This document shows positions 26,401 to 37,200 of a stretch of DNA of 64,000 bases, piece by piece. The DNA comes from Mya arenaria. Taxonomy: Eukaryota > Mollusca > Bivalvia > Myida > Myidae. The DNA is taken from assembly GCF_026914265.1 (NCBI RefSeq), contig NC_069123.1, positions 47,996,949 through 48,060,948 of the forward strand. The letters run 5' to 3'. The notes beneath the pieces are model-generated. The model saw only the letters and a program-made list of their open reading frames with translations. It was not told the origin of the DNA and made no database searches. The translations under genes and the position numbers were made by a program. Each line of letters starts with the position of its first letter. The stretch's first letter is position 1.

Positions 26401-27621
26401 TACTTTTCCCGACTTATATTTAAAAAAGTAATTTTCGGCTTTTGGTTGTCTACAATATAAATATGATAAATATTTTGCTGACTATTTTGAAGTTGTTTCA
26501 CGAACTATTTGTTTTTTTCGTGACAGGTGCCATTATTTGAATGAGGGGTCGTTTCAAAACAATGATATCGTATCGGCTGTGATCGCCAGTTTTGGAGTCA
26601 CGAAAAATGGGACCAATAACAAATTCTACGCACAGTAAACCATTTAAATATTAATTTACAATTTATTTCATTCACAAATGAACGCCATAATTCAAAAGTG
26701 CTTGAATAGTTATTTTCATTATGTTATATAAATTAAGTCAGGTGTATATCTGATAGATGAGACTCAACGATCACTCTCAATAATACTGATGATTCGATTT
26801 ATCACAAAATATAAACCTGAAAACTAAATAAACATGCAGTGACCAGCCGCTAGCGGGTCTAAGTCCCCATAAAGTCGTCCAAGTTTACTTTTTATTTCAA
26901 TGTAGGAGAAACAAGTAACATAATACGCTAAAAATGCAAGACAAAAGGTTACGCCCATATCGTACGCCCCCTCTAACGTCGAATCCTAGATGCGCTCCTG
27001 CCAGCTTTATAATATTGACAAGCGCATCAGCCAACAAATCCATTCAGAAGACTCCAAATAAGAGTTTCAGCCTTCTATAAAAGTGACAACCCCTCAATCC
27101 GAGTACTGAATTACACATATAAGTCCTGTTAATTGATCTTAATCTTTATTGCCCCACCGCCCAAGCTGGAAAAAGTCACAGAAGGAAGTAGTTAATCTGA
27201 GCCGAGTTTAATATTGTTTTAAATTTCAAATAATAATAAAGACATACCTTTTGCATTATTATGCACCTGAAAACACTTATTTCATCATTATTTTACTCTG
27301 TGATATCGAAATTGCAGAAAAAAATATGATGAAGTATAAAACATGAGGTGTATTGGTTTTAGTGGGATGCGAAGCCATGTAGTAAAGCGAAGTTAAAAAA
27401 AAAAACGAAAAAAAGCGCCTTGTTAATTTGGCCATTAGGACTTTTACAAAAGTAAATGGATGATTTTGACGCTTTAACAATATATTAATAACCGTGATCA
27501 CGTGATAATGTCACTGATGATGAACCAATCATGCGAACATGAAATCGCCCAATGCCGTTTAATTATTACGCGATTGAAACTTGTGGTCGTCATGCAGAAA
27601 CTATATTTGAGCAAATATCAA
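26401..27621. other. Intergenic, nothing recognised
   Basis: AT-rich sequence between the LLGL upstream region and the LINE remnant. Short reading frames have no recognisable features. No repeat with clear ends was seen. Confidence 0.5.
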
Positions 27622-28720
27622 CTATTGACGAAGTTCCCGGTATTGTTCTGTAATAATTGCCATGAGAATACAGTTATCTTGTTTCTCATTGTATAACTTG
27701 AGAAAATACTTAATAATACGAATATGTCGCTCAATATATAATGGAAATCTGCCTAGCTTGTAGAGCGTTTGACATTTAGGAGCACTTGCAAAATTTTCTA
27801 TGTACTCTTTCAATAACCTCTGTCTGGATGTAGCCCCATACTTCAAAGTTATAGTTCAAAATAGACAAAACAAGTGCATCAAACAGATTAAACGTAATAT
27901 CAATAGGGACGCGGTTATGCTTGAGCAGAGCCTTAAGTGCATTCATAGAGCGCAATGCCTTTCCCGCCAGCGTGGTAGCTGCCTGCATGAAAGATCCACC
28001 ACTGGAAAATACAATACCGAGGTAGTTAAATGAATTGACTATATCAACAGCCTGATCGTTATAAGTCCACTTATCGGATTTTCCTATACGCCCCCCTTTT
28101 CTAAATACCATTATCTTAATTTTTTCCACATTGACCGTCAAATTCCATTTGCTACAATAAGTACTTAAATTATTCAAGGATTCCTGTAACCCCTCCCTCG
28201 TCTCTGACAGAATAGCGGCGTCATCTGCAAACAGCAATAAATATATTGAGATCTCATTGACTGTGAGACCTGCATTTAAGCTTTGTTGTAAATGGGGTTC
28301 GATATCATTGAGGAAGAGAGAGAAGCAAATCGGGGAGGTTATTTCCCCCTGGAACAAGCCAATGTTACTTTCAAAGAGATCAGACAAAGACCCCAAGTGT
28401 TTTATGCACATTTTCACCTCGTTATACATCGACCGCAACAGGGACAAAAACTTTCCATCTATACCAAGTTTGATTAGCTTATACCAGAGGCGCCCCCTAT
28501 CAATGCAATCATATGCCTTACGGAAGTCAACAAAACAGCAATACAATTTTTTCTTCTTTCCTAATTGCATTTGTATAATTGAGTTGAGTAAAAAAAAAAC
28601 GCATCAACCGTACTGTACTTGCTTTTGAAACCAAAGTGAGCATCAGTCAGAATATCTTGCTCTTTAACGTCTGTTAACGTCTTTTCAAACCAAACAAAAT
28701 TATCTTTGATCATTAATCAT
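27622..28720 (-). pseudogene. Broken LINE reverse transcriptase
   Basis: Read on the minus strand, the order is: LTDAHFGFKSKYSTVDAFF (RT finger region, about 28655-28599); a frameshift at a ten-base A run (about 28589-28598); then a 264-residue frame (28570-27776) with FVDFRKAYDCIDR (first catalytic Asp), GLFQGEITSPICFSLFLND and LLFADDAAILSE (the FADD active-site box), followed by FNYLGIVFSSGG. A second frameshift near 27780-27846 moves the LGRFPLYIERHIRIIKY block into another frame. No endonuclease domain or ORF1 is nearby. It is a non-LTR element of the same family as the fragment at 23760-24440. With two frameshifts and both ends missing, it is not expected to be active. Confidence 0.9.
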
Positions 28721-28732
28721 CGGTTAATATCT

Positions 28733-29071
28733 CATTCGGAGCTCCTCGGCCATTTTATCGAAAACAGCCTCGGATGTATACAGGTACATCAGTTGAAGTA
28801 GTTCGTAAAATTTTGAATTATATCATTAATTAAATGTAGTGTTTTAAAGTTGTATTTATTGATCTAAGTTTAAACTGATTGCCATTGAATTGTATTATTG
28901 CAAACATAATTAAGAATCCCAAGAGTTAAGTCACAAAGTTTAACTGCTAAATAAAATTACTACGCGATCTACTTGCAGCGGACTTAAACGTACCACCTTT
29001 TGAGTATGTAAACCGTCCAAATACATCCGAGGTTGTTTTTGAAAAAAAAAATGGTCGAGGAGTTCCGAATG
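28733..29071. mobile_element. MULE-like MITE, 339 bp, with 9-bp target duplication
   Basis: The left terminus cattcggagctcctcggcca and right terminus tggtcgaggagttccgaatg are inverted copies. The inverted repeat continues for about 50 bp each side, through a catccgagg/cctcggatg block. The element is flanked by a perfect direct repeat, ttaatatct, at 28724-28732 and 29072-29080. A 9-bp duplication with long terminal inverted repeats is what Mutator-like elements produce. It has no coding capacity. Confidence 0.9.
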
Positions 29072-29080
29072 TTAATATCT

Positions 29081-29955
29081 ATGAGTTTGGCTTAGATCAC
29101 AGTCGTAACCTAAGTCATCTACAACAAACAAATACTTCAGTGCATGCTGCGCTTTGATCACAGAAGCGATATCCTATAATTTATCAGTGTCTATTGAAAT
29201 GTAATTGTTCCTGAAATAAAAGCAGAGACTCTAGAAAACGACTAATTGTTCGAGGTATGAAACACTTCAGTGCCGCGAGTTCGTTAAAAAATGATTTCGT
29301 GGTCCCTTCAAGCTTGAATTCAATCAAACTTCATACTTGTCTATATGCCAAAGATTGCCAGTGAAACAAGTTATTATAGCATCACATTTATGTCGCTTGT
29401 GGGCATAACTTTTCGCGGTTATGTGGTCTTGTGTTGTGGCGCCGGTTGAGACCGACTTCCACTCTGACCAATTTTCATCCTGACGAACAGATCACTGCGT
29501 AAGGGATTTTCATCGAGTTATTGCGGATCCTTTTTCAGAGTGTTGTGACCCCTGGATTGGTACATTTAGAACACGTAATATGTTGACTGAGCAATTGTTT
29601 GTAAATGCAAGGTGCACCGATTTAGCTCATAATGCCTGCGGACTACAATTTACCTCCTTTAGCCACGACTGTCGTTTGCATTTATCTTTGAAATCTAGAT
29701 CATTTCGTTTAAAGTCATTCGCACAAGGAATGGGATGATAACGATATAAGGAAATTTCATAGCGTTGTATAGTGTTACCACATCCACTAGCAAGGTACGT
29801 ATGGCTTTATTTTTATTCAATTACAACGGGTTAAAAATGGTATGTATATATACATGTATGTTCCTTTTATTTGAGACTAAAAAAATAGGCCAGATTAACG
29901 TTCAACATATTGACACTTGTGTATACATCACTTTAATGTTGATGCCGTTTATAGC
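29081..29955 (+). promoter_or_regulatory. SORD upstream region with probable 5' UTR exon and intron
   Basis: Contains no coding sequence. A good donor, CAAG|GTACGTATG, at 29794/29795 and an acceptor ...GTTTATAG at 29954, one base before the SORD start codon, suggest a non-coding first exon ending at 29794 and a 160-bp 5' UTR intron. The transcription start is not defined, and no TATA box was recognised. Confidence 0.4.
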
Positions 29956-30073
29956 ATGGCGACAGAGAACCTGGCTGCGGTGCTGCACGGTCCGCTCGAC
30001 GTCCGCTTTCAGCAACTTCCGATCCCAGACCTCGCACCTGACGGTAGGTCGCAGGCTGCGAGTATAGCAAGAG

Positions 30074-30115
<42 letters not shown>

Positions 30116-33100
30116 CGCACGCGCACGCGCACACACGCACACACACCCACACTCGCCCATGCTTTGCAATACCAGTGAAGGTTTAGTTTCAAACAAAGTC
30201 AAACATTTTGTTGGCAGAACATACTCTTTAGACAGCTGGTTTGAAGGGACTTTAATTCATATCTTATAGGGTTTTAATCTCGTCTATATTCTTTTATATA
30301 TTCATGGCATAAATTATATATACTTTATTTTGCCCCAAAGCGTATATATGTAATGCTATGAAAACATCACGAACCATTTTAGGCCGGTTCTGAACAACTA
30401 GATTAATGTCAGTTACTCTTTAGTGTTTATCACATACTGATTAAGTAAATAACCGTATAGATCTGAACACATGCTAAAAAAGAGCCACGTTATAAATACG
30501 GTATACTCGTACAATGTTCTGAACACATTTTACATGTAAGTAATATTCCACCTACAGATGTGCTTATCACGATGGGGTCTGTCGGAATATGTGGGTCTGA
30601 CTTGAAGTATTGGCAGACGGGCAAGTGTGGGCGGTTCTCCCTGGATGCCCCCATGGTCATGGGCCACGAGGGGGCCGGTACCGTTCTCAGGCTGGGGTCC
30701 AGGGTGAAAGACCTCAAAATAGGTAGGCCAAAATGTGAATAATGTTGTTTACTTGAAACTGAAGTTTAGGAACACAGTGTATCTATACATTGAATCCAGA
30801 GACAGTTATTTCAAAGTTACCAAAATGCTCATCAATGACCAGGGAACGAATTCAATGTTTGACTCATCAAAGTTCTTGCACACAACATCCCGTCTTCCCA
30901 TGGTGAACATTTGAGGCAATTTATTTTAAAATCCGGTGGTACATGGCATCCCTAACAATCCGATATACAACGAAAATTGATCCGGATGACCCCGTGTGCG
31001 ACCCGGCTTACCTTTTGACCCACCGACACGTGTCTAGGACGCGACACGCAGACTCACTATGGTAAACATTTGCGTCAACTCTTTTCAAGATCACCTAACA
31101 CATGCCCAAGTTACATCCGAATAAGTCAAATACAAAGGGTTTTGATCAATGGCCATTGAGTGTGTCCTTGACATTTCATATGCAGACATAGATCTTGCAC
31201 ACGACACGCCGTCTTCTAATGGTGAACATTCGAACACGTTTGACCAACGATCCTAGTGAAGTGTAACTTTGACATTAAAACGGATCTTGCACGAGACACA
31301 CTGACTTTTTATGGCGAACATTCGGCCAAGTTAAATTAAAATCAGTATATGCGTGCTAATGTTACAGTCCGGACAACACCTGATGCACGCACTGACAAAC
31401 ATACGACCTCCAGCGATCTCGACTTTAAGAATCAACATTAATGGAGGTTTGATTAATATAAGTAAGACTTATTTAATTTATCCTTTAGTGTTAAAAGAAC
31501 AGCTTTTGTCAAACCTTTGAGGAGGACTACATCATTTGCGCCATACATTAGGTGACAGTGTGGCGGTGGAGCCGGGTGTCCCGTGCCGCGTGTGCCGGCT
31601 CTGTAAGTCAGGCCGCTACAACCTGTGCAAGGACGTTACCTTCTGCGCCACCCCACCCGACCATGGCAACCTGTGCCGTCTCTACAAACATCCGGCAGAC
31701 TTCTGCTTCAAGTACGATCGCTGTTCTCAGAATTATTGCAATTCAAAGAGTGCAAATAATAACAAGACGTTGTGTAATTATATTTTACAAATTCGCACCT
31801 ATTTTCCGCGAAAATTATTGTTCAAGACTTCCCAGCGTTGGGTAGCCTTTATAAATACACGTTATATCTTACTTTTCCAGTTTAACAAGGATCGTCAAGT
31901 ATTTAGTTTATTCTTGATTTGCGCATGTTAGTGGGTTTCTATAATCCATTTGTTCACAGACTTCCTCCACACGTTAGCCTAGACGAGGGTGCTCTGCTGG
32001 AGCCGTTAGCGGTGGCCGTCTACAGCTGTCAGCGGGGAGGCGTCACCGCCGGTTCAAACGTCCTCGTCTGCGGAGCAGGTAGAAACGTGCTGTTATGCCA
32101 GACAGACAAGCAGTCGCCATGATCTTGATCTTTCAAATATGTTAACCCAAGGTTTAAATAGTAGAAAGTTTTACACAACAGTCAAGTAGTGGATCCGTTG
32201 TCTAGTGGTAACACACGACTGTCAATCCAAGGGTCGCAGGTTCGATTCACCGCCGCTTCACTAAAACAAATACTAATATTTTTTCGGGAGAAACGTTAAA
32301 TGGGTTTGCCGTGTGACAGTGTACACACAGGTGCACGTTAAAGAACAAGGGTAGCTTGCATTCTGTCAGTGCACTATGGTACAAAAACCTAATATGACTA
32401 ACCATCTTATCGGAACTCTCTCCAAATGGGCCTTGTCCGAGTATAAATAAACTACCCCCGCCCCACTTTCTTTCGGTCTTGATTCCAGATTTATACCGAG
32501 ATTGTTTTCCCTACGGGGTACCGACACTAGCACTAAATCATCTCATTTTTTATAAAGGTCCGGTGGGGGTTTTGACGATGTTGGTTGCAAAACGTATGGG
32601 AGCAGCCCAAGTGATTGCTACTGGTAAGTGCTTTCCAAAGTCACAGGATGCTTTATTTGGACATGTATATAGAACGTTTGCAAACCTGGCTTGGTTGGCT
32701 CGTTTGCATACACTAAACCATTAAAGGCCTGACTAACTTCGAAGGAATAAAAAGGCATAGAAACTATCATATCCGCCACGTTGAGTTTCGCTTAAAAATG
32801 AATATATGCCCCCTAATTCTACCATCAATATTTTCCTTAGACATTTCCGACCACCGTCTGGCTCAAGCCATGTCACTGGGTGCTGACCACGTAATCAAGG
32901 TCAACACCGATGACCCCAGAGAATTAGCCAATGACATCGCGGAGACGCTTGGAGAGCAGCCTGACGTCAGTGTTGAGTGCAGTGGCGTCGACTTCAGCTT
33001 TCGGACAGCTATACACGTGAGCAGTTGACACGTGCAGTTAATGGGCTTTTCAGCTAACTCATATACACATCAGAATTAAATTAAACATTTCTTTGAAGTA

Positions 33101-33676
33101 TGAAATACCCAGTGCTCTCACCAAAGTACAGTAAGTCATACAATTTCTATACTGTGTTGACATTGTAGGCGACGTATCCAGGGGGCAGTATAGTGATGGT
33201 TGGGCGGGGCTCGTATGACGTCACCATCCCCTACACCGTGGCCGCCACCAAGGAGGTTGACATCAAGGGCATTTTCAGATACGCAAACAAGTACCTACCA
33301 TTGGGCTTCACTTGAACCGGGTTGAAAAGCCTAGTACCTTTGTTCAACAAGTATTTTCTACGAAATTGTTTAATACCAGTACTTGAAACAAACAAACATG
33401 TGAATGATTGGGATGCCACATCAGCAGCCTTATCTATAGAACATATTATATAATATAATGGTTATTATGTAAATGTTCAAGTTTCTACTACTCATTTCAA
33501 CTTTTTTTCCGTCCTTTAGTTACCCAGCAGCCCTCGACTTCGTGTCCAGCGGGTCAGTTGACGTTCGCTCGCTCATTTCCCACCACTTCAGTCTAAAGGA
33601 GACAGTCCAGGCCTTCCAGACCGCTCGAGACCCGGACGCCCACGCCATGAAGGTCATCATACACTGTGATCAGTAA
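29956..33676 (+). CDS. SORD: Sorbitol dehydrogenase (L-iditol 2-dehydrogenase), 8 coding exons, 350 aa
   Basis: Zinc- and NAD-dependent oxidation of sorbitol to fructose, the second step of the polyol pathway; cytosolic. Exons: 29956-30043, 30558-30722, 31552-31711, 31960-32078, 32558-32623, 32841-33016, 33169-33290, 33520-33676. All junctions are GT-AG and in phase. Catalytic zinc ligands Cys41 (GICGSD), His66-Glu67 (MGHEGAG) and Glu152 (LLEPLAV) are present. The Rossmann GAGPVG is at 176-181, with Asp200 placed to bind the NAD ribose. [20 protein letters not shown] and VDIKGIFRY are family signatures. Cys96, 99, 102 and 110 (C-x2-C-x2-C-x7-C) form the structural zinc lobe of the medium-chain family, which mammalian SORD has largely lost. 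Length equals the family norm. It converges on CLUAP1 downstream. Introns hold a CA repeat, a tandem array and a SINE. Confidence 0.97.
30072..30150. repeat. (CA)n/(GC)n microsatellite in SORD intron 1
   Basis: A nearly pure alternating purine-pyrimidine tract of gc, ac and mixed gcgcac steps that starts about 28 bases after the exon 1 donor. The small Cys-Val and His-Thr frames across it come from the repeat. Such a tract is prone to length change and could adopt Z-DNA. Confidence 0.95.
30870..31330. repeat. Degenerate tandem repeat in SORD intron 2
   Basis: The block cttgcacac.acac..cgtctt followed by atggtgaacatt recurs near 30875, 31036 (diverged), 31193 and 31286, at intervals of about 160, 157 and 93 bp. 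The last interval indicates a deletion. No coding potential. Confidence 0.65.
32191..32465 (+). mobile_element. tRNA-derived SINE in SORD intron 4
   Basis: The 5' head resembles a tRNA. An A-box-like ttgtctagtggtaac lies near 32198, and a perfect B box, GGTTCGATTC, is at 32239-32248. The acceptor-stem ends do not pair and the sequence runs on into an unrelated body (aaacgttaaatgggtttgcc, then ggtgcacgttaaagaacaag), so it is a SINE and not a tRNA gene. The right end is placed by loss of recognisable body near tataaataaactaccccc. Confidence 0.75.
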
Positions 33677-34250
33677 CATGACATCATAGTGGTGTACTCA
33701 TTATGACCATTGCCATAATATCAAAGTGGCGTCAATGTGATCTTAAACGTTAATCAATGTTAAAGACCACCATATTTTCCCAATGTTTTGTGGTAATTTA
33801 AATATTGTTTGAGTATCATTAAAATACTTGCATTTTATTCATACATGTATTTGTGCTATTTCCATGTAACGATGATATCCTTGTTTATTAATCTAGTACA
33901 GAAAAAAGGAGTCAAGGAACAATCAACCACGATGCTGGTACATACATTAATTTTATTCAATAAATAGCAAACACAGATTTTACTACCTACATGGACGGAA
34001 TGTTAAGAAATAATTTTTGTTGTCTATTTGACACTTCTGTCGGCAAACATAACAAGGTATGAGTAGCATAAAACTGGCCCATATCTAACTGTTGTCTATG
34101 TTGTACTTGTAATACATTACAAAAAACACAGTAATAAATCCTTGTTTATGATGTAATGCATCTTTTTCCACTTCAAAATTTAAAACATCGACCTCTAAAT
34201 AAACATCGACCTCTAAATACAAATGTCTATTCCCTTTATCAACTGAGAGA
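33677..34250. terminator. Convergent 3' ends of SORD and CLUAP1 with back-to-back poly(A) signals
   Basis: Only 574 bp separate the two stop codons. A plus-strand AATAAA for SORD is at 33959-33964. A minus-strand AATAAA for CLUAP1 (TTTATT on the plus strand) is at 33952-33957, one base away. Either choice gives a 3' UTR of about 280-300 nt. Another minus-strand candidate lies near 33834. No other genes fit in this gap. A 17-bp direct duplication (acatcgacctctaaata) occurs near 34185-34220. Confidence 0.6.
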
Positions 34251-37200
34251 CTAGAAGTCATTGTCACTATCGTTGAGTTCTGCAGGATGTGGGTGTCTGC
34301 GGCGAGGGTTCTGGGTGCCAGCGCCCATCTGAATGTCATCGTCGCTATCACCGTCATCATCATCATCATCATCGTCCTGCTCATCCTCATCCAGGTCGAT
34401 ATCAGAGTCCCCAGACTCGTCCGACCCTGACTCCTACAGCAGAGAGGGAAAAGTGTAACCGGTGTAACAATATTGTAACAAAATATATAAGACTCAGATG
34501 ATCAGATCTATTGCATATTTTTTTTGGTTTCATGCATTAAACAAGTCAGGCTGATGTCCAAACATGTACTGCATTCTACAAGACATTGACAAGTGTTTCT
34601 AAAAATATCATATACTCCAGGTATACAAAATTATCAGCTACAATAACAGTTACAAGTGTAAGTAGCTGTCCATTACAGGATCCAGTATATGATGTGTACT
34701 GTACATACCTCACTGATGTTGCCCATCATGTTACCCTGGACACGCCCACCAGTCCCAGCAGCTGTAATGTACACACAGATCATATGATAAACAATACACA
34801 TTCTCTACAGCCAAAAACAAAACTAACACGGATAAATGTAGGGAGTTCTTTTAAATCTATTTCGATGGAACGACTGTTGCTAGCAAAGGACATATGATAA
34901 TGTAGCGAAAACTTGAAACTTTAGACTCAGTTTCTATGTATATTAACTTGAGAACAATAACTTTTACATGCTTCTAGCCATGCCGTATATAACAGGGCAA
35001 ATAGGTTCATTGTATCTTCTGATTTATACATGGAAATAAAATACATTCGAGTGAACTTTAGACTTATTTTCTAATATCTACAAGTAAAGAATATACACTT
35101 CATGCTCATCTAGTTGAGTCTTTACGCTAGGATAGATTGTATAAGGAAACAACATCTGGGTCTATCTCACACTGCCAAGGCTTGGACATTTAAAAGGATA
35201 AGTAAAATATAGGAGAGAACCCAACACCAGTAAACTGAAGGCTAACTAATACATGATACATGATGGATATTGTAACAATCTGGTAATATGTGTTCTCAAA
35301 TGTACAGAATGATGATAACTGTGTTGCTATGTTTTACACGCTAAATTATCTGAAAGAATCAACTACAAAGCAGAGGATGTAAAACGGTCTTAGAAAAATG
35401 CAAAATGTATTTGGAAAATAAAGTCCTTGTAAATCCGCAGTCCTGGAAGGAGACCTGCAACTAAGCTACTGGATATATTGTTCACACAGAGTGCTATAGG
35501 CTTACCAATATCCATTTGTTGATCTACATATAGAATAAGGAAAAATCACTTGATATCAATAATACTTGTGAGGCTTTGTAAAGAATTTGATATGAATTAA
35601 AATGAAGATAAGAAGTGAGTTCAGTTGTTAAACTTCACAGTGCAGAATATTCATTGAATGCTATATAGATACACAAGGAACATAGTAAGATTATTAACAC
35701 CAACAACAGATTAATTATTCCACAAACAAGGCCAATTGTTCAGAACTTTGCTTAAATAAACAATGAAATATTTTATGGTGTCCTCATATATTGAAATAAA
35801 ATAATTGTCATCAATCTTGTTAGAAATAAAGCAGATCAGAAATGAAGTTCACAATTTTCTGAACAATGGGCCAAATTAACATTGATATTATACAATGGCA
35901 ATAATAATACAATGCTAATAACAACTTCAGCCGCACAGTGACAAAACTTCCACATTAGCATACTCAGTCTACCCCACTCTATAATAATGGAACCCTGGTT
36001 TTGTGGCTTACCTGTGGGTCTGTTTCGTCGGGCGTTGGGCCGGTCCTGGTTTTCTGCGTCTTCATCATCCTCCTCGCTATCAGTCTCACTCTCATCCTCA
36101 TCTGCAGCAGTAAAGAAATAAATGTACTATTGTAAGCTCAATCAGCAAACAGCTGCATGTTTGTGTCATTTCTTAAAATGATTTTAAGAACAAAATCATG
36201 AAATCCTAATTAAGAAGGCAGCTAATTAACCTGAGAATAGCCAATGACCCGGCCATAATTGCCGGGGGATATCCCCGCCTCGGGTCTTATTGAGAGCCCT
36301 GCTGTTTGTAGAAACCAACACAATTGTCTATTACAAAGGTCTACAAATATCCTTGTCCTGTATTCTCACATAATAGAACTATATTATGCATATTTTTATA
36401 AGGATCTTCAGTCTTGTCTTGCAAAATGACAAAACACTTTCATGACATCCATCATGATGTTTATTTATAATGACATCAAATATTATTATCGAATATTTAC
36501 ATTCTCCTGGTCCTTCCTATAGATAAAACTTAACATTCATATTGTTTAACATCCAGAGGATTGTAAAATCATTCTTTAAGTCAATATTGCGCTCTTATTG
36601 GATTAGCGTGACATCATTTAACCAATGATATACAATGTTACAAAAATCAGCTATTCTTTTTTTGTAAATTCAATGTTAGAAAATATCATTTGTTAAAGAA
36701 AAACTTCTAATTTGCAAAAGACACTGCTATTTTTTAATCATAATGAATACTTATTCAAAATGTAAATATAAGTATTGATCCCATTATTTATTGTGTTGTT
36801 GCTGTATGAACGCAGTAGGGAAAGTGAGCAAATGAGCATTAGCTGCTTCAAGGAATTTGATTGCATGCTTTACTGGTTTCTTACATGATAAATGCAAGAA
36901 TAAATGTGATCAACCCTTAAGCATAGTCTGCAGCCTCCATTTAATGAATGGCTCTTTAAAGCTCAAGGTCCAAAAGTTTGCTTTTTGTCTGTTCACAATT
37001 ACCGTAAGTAAACTAAGAATGGTTCTTGACTGGCAAGCTTGTTTATTATTAAAGTATGACTGTCTACATACATGAACATACTTGTCTATCATTAAAGTTA
37101 TGTTTTGCAAAGAGCTATTAACAGGGCTTGAAATTACTATATTGCTGTCAAACTTTTATCATTAAAATAGTCATGAAAGAATGCCTATTGCAGTACCACC

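Noticed and set aside
29902..30202. Overlapping His/Thr-rich and Cys/Val-rich frames on both strands
   Set aside because: They are translations of the CA/GC microsatellite around SORD exon 1; only the short exon 1 part is real coding sequence.
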